Position numbers and translations under genes: made by a program
The notes under the pieces: model-generated
Told to the model about the DNA's origin: nothing
Databases searched by the model: none
What the model saw: the letters and a program-made list of their open reading frames with translations, nothing else
In this document: positions 21,538-27,906 of the stretch, one piece after another
How positions within the stretch are numbered: position 1 is the stretch's first letter
How the letters are laid out: each line of letters begins with the position of its first letter
Assembly (NCBI GenBank): GCA_036554605.1
Contig: DATBMY010000043.1
Span: forward strand, 1-27,906
Reading direction: 5' to 3'
DNA from: DATBMY01 sp036554605
GTDB taxonomy: Bacteria; Acidobacteriota; Blastocatellia; UBA7656
DNA: 27,906 nucleotides

Positions 21538-21664
21538 GTGACAATTGCTCCAGGACCGTGAATGATTACGCATTCGTGAGTTTAGCAGATACCTTTAACC
21601 CTGTCAGCATCCAATTGCTGCGCGGTATTACGGTTGCCGTGCGGTATGTTATTGTAAATGTCGG

Positions 21665-22576
21665 ATGAAAATAATCCCGCTAGGCACCAGTTCAGGAAAG
21701 CCCACTTTAAGGCGCAACGTAAGCGCGGTGGCCCTCGCGCGCGAGGCCGAGTGGCTGCTGTTTGATTGCGGCGAAGGGACCCAGATGCAGATTCCACGAG
21801 CCGGGTTGAACCCCAGCCGCCTCGACGCGATCTTCATAACCCATCTTCATGGCGATCACTTCAACGGCGCGAGCGGTTTGCTTTCGACCATGGGATTGGA
21901 CCGGCGCACGCGCGAGCTTGCCCTGGTAGGCCCAACCGGCATTCGCGAATATCTTGAGACTCTTGCCAGGCTTAAAATCCTGTTCATAAACTATCCGCTC
22001 GCGCTCACCGAGTATGATCACCTCGGGCAAATGACGGCCGTGTATGAATCCGAGCCTTTTGTTGTGAGCGCGCTCCCGCTCGATCACCGGGTCTTCACGC
22101 TCGGCTATCGCCTTGACGAAAGGCCGCGCCCCGGACGCTTTAACCTCGAAAAGGCGCGAGAGTTAGGCATCCCTGAAGGCCCGCTATTTGGTCGCTTGCA
22201 GGCAGGCAATGATGTGACGCTTTCTGACGGGCGCGTCATAAGATCAGCCGACGTGCTTGGACCTCCGCGGCCGGGGAAATCCGTGGCTTACTGCACCGAC
22301 ACGCGCCCGTGCAATGCGGCGGTAGAGCTTGCGCGGGGCGTCGATCTGCTTATACACGAAGCTACTTACCTTGAAGAGCTTAAAGACGAGGCGCGCGAGT
22401 ACGGCCACTCTACCGCGGCGGGCGCGGCGCGCGTGGCGCTTGAAGCGGGCGCGCGGCGTCTGCTCATAACACATTTCAGCACGCGCTACCCGGACCCCCA
22501 GCCGTTACTGGCGGAAGCGCGCGCGATCTTTCCCGAGACCTATCTGGCGCAGGAACTTTCGGAGGTTGAAGTCTAG
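21665..22576 (+). CDS. rnz: Ribonuclease Z
   Basis: RNase Z cleaves the 3' trailer of tRNA precursors. The 303-residue product is a metallo-beta-lactamase fold enzyme of the short, dimeric type. Metal ligands are in THLHGDHFNG (His60, His62, Asp64, His65), His141 (LPLDHRVFTLGYRL), Asp212 (YCTDTRP) and His270 (LLITHFSTRYPD). The HEAT motif (231-234) and GHST (247-250) are in place. It is divergent from the DUF1573 gene, sharing a 127-base gap, and abuts acpS. Confidence 0.96.
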   Translation: MKIIPLGTSSGKPTLRRNVSAVALAREAEWLLFDCGEGTQMQIPRAGLNPSRLDAIFITHLHGDHFNGASGLLSTMGLDRRTRELALVGPTGIREYLETLARLKILFINYPLALTEYDHLGQMTAVYESEPFVVSALPLDHRVFTLGYRLDERPRPGRFNLEKARELGIPEGPLFGRLQAGNDVTLSDGRVIRSADVLGPPRPGKSVAYCTDTRPCNAAVELARGVDLLIHEATYLEELKDEAREYGHSTAAGAARVALEAGARRLLITHFSTRYPDPQPLLAEARAIFPETYLAQELSEVEV

Positions 22577-22954
22577 ATGATCATAGCGACCGGTATCGAT
22601 CTGATAGAGATATCGCGCATCGGGGATGTATTTGAGCGGCGGGGCGAGCGTTTTCGACAGCGCGTCTATACCGACGCCGAGATCGAATACTGCGAGAGGC
22701 AACAGCCGGGGCTTGAAAGCTATGCCGCGCGATTTGCCGCGAAAGAAGCCGCAATGAAGGCGCTCGGCACGGGCTGGGCCGATGGCGTGAGATGGAGGGA
22801 CATAGAGGTTGTGCGCGGGCCGGAGGGCGCGCCGCGACTGGAGCTGCGCGGACGCGCGCTCGATCGCTTTCGCGAGCTTGGCGCTTCCCGAGCGCACCTG
22901 TCGCTCACGCATACGCGCGATCTTGCGATGGCACAGGTGATCTTCGAATCGTGA
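22577..22954 (+). CDS. acpS: Holo-[acyl-carrier-protein] synthase
   Basis: AcpS transfers 4'-phosphopantetheine from CoA to apo-ACP. The 125-residue product is typical. Asp8 in ATGIDLIEISRI and Glu57 in RFAAKEAAMKALGTG are the magnesium ligands. The C-terminus has HLSLTHTRDLAMAQVIFE. Its ATG follows the rnz stop with no gap, which suggests co-translation. With accBC it gives the region a second fatty-acid synthesis gene. Confidence 0.96.
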   Translation: MIIATGIDLIEISRIGDVFERRGERFRQRVYTDAEIEYCERQQPGLESYAARFAAKEAAMKALGTGWADGVRWRDIEVVRGPEGAPRLELRGRALDRFRELGASRAHLSLTHTRDLAMAQVIFES

Positions 22955-23013
22955 CGCAGATAATTCTTACCGGGCCGTTTATTAATCAGCGCCCTATCCT
23001 TCACCGGGTTTTC

Positions 23014-23048
23014 TAGTTTGTGGTTTGCTGTTTTTGGTTTATAGTTCG
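23014..23048. repeat. Tandem heptads, one arm, downstream of acpS
   Basis: Five in-phase units run TAGTTTG, TGGTTTG, CTGTTTT, TGGTTTA, TAGTTCG. No reverse-complement arm is visible nearby. This is a further heptad consensus, lying before the unknown 569-residue gene. Confidence 0.75.
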
Positions 23049-23108
23049 TCCCGGCCCGACTCAACATAACGGATATCGACCCGAATTACTTGAACCACTA
23101 CGCGCATA

Positions 23109-24818
23109 ATGGCTCCTATCACTGTTGACAAACTCCTCACCCGGCTTGATGAGGCTAAGAATCGCTTTGACCGTAAGAACAAAGCGCTCGTCAAAAAACT
23201 TCTCTCCGCGGCCGCTCGCGCTAAATTTTCGGATGTGGATTCGCTCATTCGATTCCACGAGATACTTCTCTTTATAAGAGCGCACCCGCACGACCGGGGC
23301 GTCTTGCGCCAGGTCGAAAAACTCCTTTCGTCCTTCGCCGGTCGCGTCGAGCGACTCCGCCAGCCGGGCGTAGATATGATAGCGTTCGACTATATAGAGA
23401 ATTCGGGCATTGCGGGGACGAAGATCTCCGGAGAGTTCAGTTACGGAATCGCCCGATGGCTCGCGGCGCGATATCCCGGCTCGGTCTCGATAGATTGGGA
23501 GAAATATGAGAAGAGAGAGCGGCTAGCACGCGCGCTGCCACGACTGCTGCCGCTGCTTTATGAAGATTCGCTTGTCGAGGCGAATATTCCATATATCGAG
23601 TGGCTTCGCGCGGCGGGAGCAAGCCAGGATAAAGAGCTTCGATGGCTGCTTCGCCGCTTCGATCAATTACCGCTCTCCGAGAGAGAAAAAGCGGAGCTTT
23701 ACGAGAGCCTGGAGTTAAAGATCCTATTCGACCTCAACGACACCGGGGCTGCTCGGACAGACTTAATCCGGCGCCCTGAAAAGTTCTATTATCACCAGGG
23801 CCCGCTGGTTCGACGTAGCGAAGTCTCGCTCGCAAAAGAGATCAACTCGCCGCCGCTGCCATTAATGAGACTCTCGCGCGGCCAGGGACAGGAGATGATT
23901 GATATGCTGCGCGCGGCGACAACTGTCCGCTACCGTGAATTGTACGGCATTACTTATGGCGATCCTGATAGCGTGGTGCACGCGCACGCCGGGCGCGGGG
24001 TCGAGATTATCTTATGGGGCTTGCCACCTCGACAGCGTTTGCCGCTTCGCGCATATCATGCCGGATTCACCCTGAAAAACGGGGTGCCTGTAGACTATAT
24101 CGAAGGCATCTCGCTTTTTGACCGTATGGAAGTCGGCTTTAATCTCTTCTACACGTTTCGCGATGGGGAATCCGCATGGATATACGCGCAGGTGCTTAGA
24201 CTGCTGCATCACATATCGGGTGTGACCTGCATTTCCGTAGACCCGTATCAGATTGGGCACAATAACGAAGAGGCCATCGAGTCGGGCGCCTTCTGGTTTT
24301 ACCGCAAGCTCGGTTTCAGGCCGACGCGCCCTGAGCTTGCAAGGCTGACCGAAGCAGAAGAGAAGAAGATGGGCCGAACGCCCGGATACAGATCCTCGGC
24401 TCGGACTCTCCGGCGGCTCTCCCGGGCCAATATAGTTTATGAAATACCCGGCTCAGCGCGCGGCTTCTGGGACGGCTTTCATATACGCAACCTCGGATTA
24501 GCCGTACAGCAGAATATGAGGAAGCAATATGGTGGCGATCCACTGAAGCTCCGTAGCGGCTCAAGAGAAAAGGTGTCGCGGGCGCTTGGCGCTGATCCCG
24601 CGAAGTGGAATGAGTTGGAGAGAGGGGCGTTTGACAACCTCGCCCTGGTGCTCGCTCTCATCCCTGATCTCGCGAAGTGGACTGATGCTGAGAAGCGAGA
24701 CATAATCCGAGCAATTCGAGCTAAGGTTCACGCTGACGAATCGCGGTATTTGCGTTTGCTACAGCGACAGGCGAAGCTGCGCGATTGGATGCGCAAGATA
24801 GGTTCATCAATTATGTGA
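23109..24818 (+). CDS. Protein of unknown function, 569 residues, with a GNAT-like segment
   Basis: I do not recognise this family. The product has no signal peptide or membrane helix. The N-terminal 80 residues are helical and charged. Residues 315-406 (AYHAGFTLKNGVPVDYIEG to SGAFWFYRKLGFRPT) look like part of an acetyltransferase-type fold: a strand-rich stretch, then the FYRKLGFRPT ending typical of GNAT motif B. HNNEEAIESGAFWFYRKLGF is the most GNAT-like part. The final 100 residues are helical with paired tryptophans and many arginines. The ATG has no clear Shine-Dalgarno. It lies between acpS and a palindrome cluster and has no obvious functional neighbours. Confidence 0.85.
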   Translation: MAPITVDKLLTRLDEAKNRFDRKNKALVKKLLSAAARAKFSDVDSLIRFHEILLFIRAHPHDRGVLRQVEKLLSSFAGRVERLRQPGVDMIAFDYIENSGIAGTKISGEFSYGIARWLAARYPGSVSIDWEKYEKRERLARALPRLLPLLYEDSLVEANIPYIEWLRAAGASQDKELRWLLRRFDQLPLSEREKAELYESLELKILFDLNDTGAARTDLIRRPEKFYYHQGPLVRRSEVSLAKEINSPPLPLMRLSRGQGQEMIDMLRAATTVRYRELYGITYGDPDSVVHAHAGRGVEIILWGLPPRQRLPLRAYHAGFTLKNGVPVDYIEGISLFDRMEVGFNLFYTFRDGESAWIYAQVLRLLHHISGVTCISVDPYQIGHNNEEAIESGAFWFYRKLGFRPTRPELARLTEAEEKKMGRTPGYRSSARTLRRLSRANIVYEIPGSARGFWDGFHIRNLGLAVQQNMRKQYGGDPLKLRSGSREKVSRALGADPAKWNELERGAFDNLALVLALIPDLAKWTDAEKRDIIRAIRAKVHADESRYLRLLQRQAKLRDWMRKIGSSIM

Positions 24819-24834
24819 AGAGGGTGCATAAAGC

Positions 24835-25025
24835 AGCCGCGTAGCGGCGCGATGACTTTAGCCCGGCTTTTCAAAGCCGGGGTTCGCATTTCGCATATGG
24901 TTTTCGTCGCGTGAGCGACGGCTGTACGGCTTTTCAATCGTCGCTCACGCGACGCAGGCGCATCCGCACACCCTGTAACCGTGCCTTAAAAGACACGGCT
25001 AGATTCAAACAGCCGCTACGCGGCT
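24835..25025. repeat. REP-like palindrome cluster
   Basis: Several palindromes are packed in about 190 bases. An outer 14-bp pair joins 24835-24848 to 25012-25025. A 9-bp hairpin sits at 24862-24881 (CCCGGCTTT/AAAGCCGGG). A perfect 16-bp inverted repeat joins 24905-24920 to 24939-24954 (CGTCGCGTGAGCGACG and its complement). A 5-bp hairpin is at 24979-24998. No gene is present. The set resembles clustered REP elements of the kind moved by REP-associated tyrosine transposases, although none is encoded here. The rest of the 24819-25186 gap holds the sigma-gene terminator. Confidence 0.75.
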
Positions 25026-25087
25026 CGGCTATCATATCTTTTATGCGCCAGCTTCAATTATGTAAAGCGGGCGCGAATATCCTGGCT

Positions 25088-25135
25088 GAAAAAAGCCCCG
25101 ACGTTATAAGTCGTTTGACTCATAACGGCGGGGCT
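25088..25135 (-). terminator. Intrinsic terminator of the sigma factor gene
   Basis: On the - strand the stem AGCCCCGCCGTTAT (25135-25122) pairs with ATAACGTCGGGGCT (25107-25094) over 14 positions with one mismatch. Six U follow (25094-25089). It begins about 50 bases after the stop of the sigma gene and is a textbook rho-independent terminator. Confidence 0.9.
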
Positions 25136-25186
25136 GTTGCAGTATTGGTCAGTCCGACTTTCCGCTTTACTTCATGAGAATATTTA

Positions 25187-26677
25187 TTAGGCAACCGTCA
25201 AGAATTCGCGCAGCCAGTTCTCATCATCCATCTGGCGGAGCTTGGCAAAAGCGCCGGCTTCGATTTGGCGCACGCGCTCGCGGGTGACTGAAAGATCCTG
25301 TCCGATCTCTTCAAGCGTGCGCGGCTCGCTGCCGGAATCCAGCCCGTAGTGCATCCTCAAAATCTTCGCCTCGCGTGGAGTAAGATGCGCAAGCGCTTTT
25401 TGAATAGCATTGCGCCGCGACCAGTTCAGCGCCGCCATAAACGGGTTGGCCGCGTCACCATCGTCGATGAAATTAACGGCAGTCTCCCCGTTATCATTCG
25501 CGGGAGCATCGAGCGTTACCGAGAACTGTGCGTAGCCCATCGCCTCGCTTATGCGCTCGCTTGCGACATCGAGCCGTTCGGCGATCTGGTCGCTCGTCGC
25601 GTCGGTGAAATGCTCCTTGCTGATGCTGCGCGAGGCGCGCGCCACTTTATTTATAAGCGTAAGCTCGGAGGCCGGGAGTCGCACGATGCGGCTCTGTGTG
25701 TCGAGCGCGCGCGCCATCGATTGGCGTATCCACCACATCGCGTATGTCGAGAAGCGAAATCCTCTGCGCCAATCGAATTTCTCGACCGCGCGCATCAGCC
25801 CTACATTTCCTTCCTGTATGAGGTCGAGGAAGGGAAGCCCGCGCCTTGTAAACTGCCGGGCGACCGAAATGACAAGCCTCAGATTCGCCTCCGTCATTCG
25901 CTGCTTTGCGTCGCTGAGCTCGGCCATCGCGGCGACCGCCTGCGCCGCCGATTCGTCGATCTCGGCCGCGCTTGTGATATTACCCGCTATTAGCCTTGAG
26001 ACTGTGGCCCGCGGGTCGAAGCCTCGTCGCGCATCAGGCGCGCTATCCCCGGAAGATAGCTGGGGCCTGGCCGACGACCGCGCGATTGCCGCCGCGCGCT
26101 CGACAAGCGAGATCATCGCCCGCTCAGCCGCCGGCGTAAAATGAATCGCTTTTATTGCGCGAGAAAGCATGATGAATGCGCGCGCTTTGCGGCTGTTTAC
26201 GACCGACTTTCTCGATTTCGCCCTCGCGATCTGCGACTTTCTGCCGCGCGTCTTCTTCGTCAATTCAGAGTATGCGGATTCGACGCGGCCGAGCGCGCCG
26301 TCGGCGATCTCGGAAACAGGCAGCCCCTTTTGATCCGCGCCGGCCGCAGCCAAACCTTCGATGATATCCGCGGCGGTCTCCTCGCCCATGGAGATAGCTT
26401 GTCTCAGGTGAATGCAATACTCGGCGATTACGGGCGAGCGCGAGAGGTGCTTCATCAACCGATTCCTGGCGCGCTCGATCCTCTTTGCCGCGGCCACCTC
26501 GCTCGCGGCGTCCAGCATCTTCGTCCGGCTCGCTTCGCGCAGGTAGAGTTTCAATAGATCGGTCCGGTCGACATCCTCCGCCTCTTCGAAATCTTTATAG
26601 TCGTCATCCGATTCAGGCGTTTGATCCTCTTCGAAGTAGTCAGTCTCTGTTGCGACGTCCATCTCTTCAATAATCAT
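25187..26677 (-). CDS. Sigma-70 family RNA polymerase factor (RpoD/RpoS-like)
   Basis: This factor directs RNA polymerase to promoters. The ATG at 26677 is chosen because AGGGGG lies 6 bases upstream; an in-frame start 36 bases earlier lacks this. The product has 496 residues. An acidic start is followed by region 1.2 (about 37-72, TDLLKLYLREASRTKMLDAA). A long divergent segment (73-255) precedes region 2 (256-327), with NLRLVISVARQFTRRGLPFL, DLIQEGNVGLMRAVEKFDWR and the -10-recognition part WWIRQSMARAL. Region 3 is at 330-410. Region 4 (424-482) has LTPREAKILRMHYGLDSGSE and the helix-turn-helix TLEEIGQDLSVTRERVRQIE. Weaker match of region 2.4/3.0 to primary sigma (DTQSRIVRLP rather than ADQARTIRIP) suggests an alternative group 1/2 factor. 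Confidence 0.93.
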   Translation of the reverse strand: MIIEEMDVATETDYFEEDQTPESDDDYKDFEEAEDVDRTDLLKLYLREASRTKMLDAASEVAAAKRIERARNRLMKHLSRSPVIAEYCIHLRQAISMGEETAADIIEGLAAAGADQKGLPVSEIADGALGRVESAYSELTKKTRGRKSQIARAKSRKSVVNSRKARAFIMLSRAIKAIHFTPAAERAMISLVERAAAIARSSARPQLSSGDSAPDARRGFDPRATVSRLIAGNITSAAEIDESAAQAVAAMAELSDAKQRMTEANLRLVISVARQFTRRGLPFLDLIQEGNVGLMRAVEKFDWRRGFRFSTYAMWWIRQSMARALDTQSRIVRLPASELTLINKVARASRSISKEHFTDATSDQIAERLDVASERISEAMGYAQFSVTLDAPANDNGETAVNFIDDGDAANPFMAALNWSRRNAIQKALAHLTPREAKILRMHYGLDSGSEPRTLEEIGQDLSVTRERVRQIEAGAFAKLRQMDDENWLREFLTVA

Positions 26678-26713
26678 AGCCCGCCCCCTGGCTTGCGCCG
26701 TCTCGCACGGCAC

Positions 26714-26924
26714 TCGATAAAAGTTTCAATCAGACCTTTACCCTTACTCTGGCCTCGATTCTAACAAAAGCTTTTTTGGCCGAAAAATTAAAAATCTTAA
26801 TACAATCTTAACAATTAACTAATACTCAAGTGGCTGAAATGATTGGACTAAGTCGCGCACATTTTCTCTTCAGGTCCTGTTTAAAATTTGAGCCAAACCG
26901 GGCAAAGAAGTTAAAATTGAATTG
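26714..26924. promoter_or_regulatory. AT-rich divergent control region between the sigma and AarF genes
   Basis: About 210 bases separate the two divergent genes. The stretch 26760-26820 is strikingly AT-rich for this window and holds A and T runs. For the + strand, TTGGCC (26776-26781) and TACAAT (26801-26806) resemble -35 and -10 boxes but with a 19-base spacer. For the - strand no box pair is convincing. Both promoters probably lie here. Confidence 0.4.
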
Positions 26925-27906
26925 ATGAAAATTAGTGGGATGAGAAAACTATCGCGCCGTATGTACATGCTATGGGCGCTTGCAATGTTCGCCCTCTATG
27001 TTTTTTTCGATTCGAAGGGTTGGATAAACCGCCGCGAATCGAGTCGCGAGGCAAGGCGCCGCGGGCAGGCCGCGCGGCTGCGCGAAAGGCTTGTTCGCCT
27101 GGGTCCCACGTTTATCAAGATGGGGCAGATGCTTGCGACGCGCGCCGATCTGCTGCCGCTCGAATACATCAAGGAGCTTAGCGAGCTGCAAGACCGCGTG
27201 CCGGCCTTTTCTAACCGGAGGGCATTCGAGATTCTTGAAGCGGAGATGGGCCGCCCGCTTTCGGAGGTCTTCAGTCTGATTGACGACGAGCCGGTTGCTT
27301 CCGCTTCGCTCGGGCAGGTATATCGCGCCTGGCTTGTTTCAGGCGAGGAAGTGGCCGTTAAAGTGCAGCGGCCCGCGCTGGAAGAGAACATAAGCTCTGA
27401 CCTCGATTCGCTCAGGTGGATCGGCGGGTTGCTCGACAGGTATCCGAACCTCTTTCCCGGCGCGGAATGGCTCGGGGCCGTGGATGAATTCGACCGCGTC
27501 ATTCACGAGGAGATGGACTACAGGCGCGAGGCCGCTAATGCCGAGGAATTCAGTCTCAATTTCAAAGATTGGCGCACAGTTTACGTCCCGCGCGTGTATA
27601 AAGAGATTTCGACCGAGCGCGTCATGGTTATGGAGTTCATCGAAGGCGTAAAGGTCACGGACCTCGATGAGCTGCGCCGAAAGGGGCACGACCCTCGCCG
27701 CATAAACGAGCTGCTTTATCGCGCATACTTCAAGCAGCTTCTGGAGGACGGCTTTTTTCACGCCGACCCGCACCCCGGAAACCTGCTTGTAATGCGCGAC
27801 GGGCGGCTGGCCATATTCGATTTCGGGATGGTCGGGCGCATATCCGAAGAGTTGAAGCGCCAGATGATCGATGCGTTCTTTCATCTTTATAACCGCGACG
27901 TGAACG
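26925..27906 (+). CDS. AarF/UbiB/ABC1-family protein kinase-like (3' end outside window)
   Basis: UbiB/ABC1 proteins are atypical kinase/ATPases linked to quinone synthesis and lipid handling. About 327 residues are visible with no stop before the window end. Residues 13-28 are hydrophobic and may anchor the protein. The family's KxGQ motif is LGPTFIKMGQMLATRADLLP (59-78). Then come the alanine-rich loop ASASLGQVYRA, Lys146 in AVKVQRP, EMDYRREAANAEEF, HADPHPGNLLV with Asp281 and Asn286, and IFDFGMVG with Asp299. The start is uncertain: ATG at 26925 or 26940. It is divergent from the sigma gene. Confidence 0.94.
   Translation, partial: MKISGMRKLSRRMYMLWALAMFALYVFFDSKGWINRRESSREARRRGQAARLRERLVRLGPTFIKMGQMLATRADLLPLEYIKELSELQDRVPAFSNRRAFEILEAEMGRPLSEVFSLIDDEPVASASLGQVYRAWLVSGEEVAVKVQRPALEENISSDLDSLRWIGGLLDRYPNLFPGAEWLGAVDEFDRVIHEEMDYRREAANAEEFSLNFKDWRTVYVPRVYKEISTERVMVMEFIEGVKVTDLDELRRKGHDPRRINELLYRAYFKQLLEDGFFHADPHPGNLLVMRDGRLAIFDFGMVGRISEELKRQMIDAFFHLYNRDVN

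Noticed and set aside
25349..26557. + strand open frames opposite the sigma factor gene
   Set aside because: They overlap the sigma gene in antisense, have no family motifs and lack ribosome binding sites.
1..27906. tRNA, rRNA, transposase or prophage genes
   Set aside because: I looked for cloverleaf ends, rRNA-like stretches and transposase or integrase motifs and saw none. The only mobile-like DNA is the repeat material listed.

Overview
This window is almost entirely a long ribosomal-protein locus of a GC-rich bacterium. The S10, spc and alpha blocks are joined end to end on the + strand: tuf (3' end only), rpsJ-rplC-rplD-rplW-rplB-rpsS-rplV-rpsC-rplP-rpmC-rpsQ, then rplN-rplX-rplE-rpsN-rpsH-rplF-rplR-rpsE-rpmD-rplO-secY-adk-map-rpmJ, then rpsM-rpsK-rpsD-rpoA-rplQ. 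infA, often found between map and rpmJ, is not there. The lineage is inferred rather than proven. Intergenic 7-bp repeat elements, zinc-ribbon forms of S14, S4 and L36, a lysine/glutamate-rich L17 tail and frequent AUA isoleucine codons together suggest an acidobacterium, perhaps class Blastocatellia. No rRNA or tRNA gene is present to confirm this.

A perfect 11-bp hairpin ends the ribosomal run after rplQ. It is followed by accB-accC (biotin carboxyl carrier and biotin carboxylase of acetyl-CoA carboxylase) and thiE (thiamine phosphate synthase). A second hairpin separates thiE from a convergent DUF1573-family gene. Beyond that lie rnz (RNase Z) and acpS (holo-ACP synthase), a 569-residue protein of unknown function, a REP-like palindrome cluster, a sigma-70 family factor on the - strand with its own terminator, and the 5' part of a divergent AarF/UbiB/ABC1 kinase gene cut by the window end.

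The most interesting single point is the DUF1573 gene at 20470-21537 (-). Its reading frame is interrupted by one in-frame TGA at 21322-21324. That codon falls exactly where the family's CGCT motif has its first cysteine, and the frame stays open with conserved family sequence on both sides. This is a candidate selenoprotein with a Sec-Gly-Cys motif; a nonsense mutation or a base error is the main alternative. Hairpins follow the UGA within bacterial SECIS distance, but they match the known loop rule only in part.

The second theme is structural. At least thirteen gaps in and around the operon carry short tandem heptads, usually as a left arm, a core and a reverse-complement right arm close to the next gene's ribosome binding site. 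The heptad sequence differs from gap to gap while the architecture is kept. Two other gaps look like cis-acting RNA: a crossing-stem (pseudoknot-like) arrangement before rplE, and a multi-hairpin leader before rpsD, which starts with TTG.
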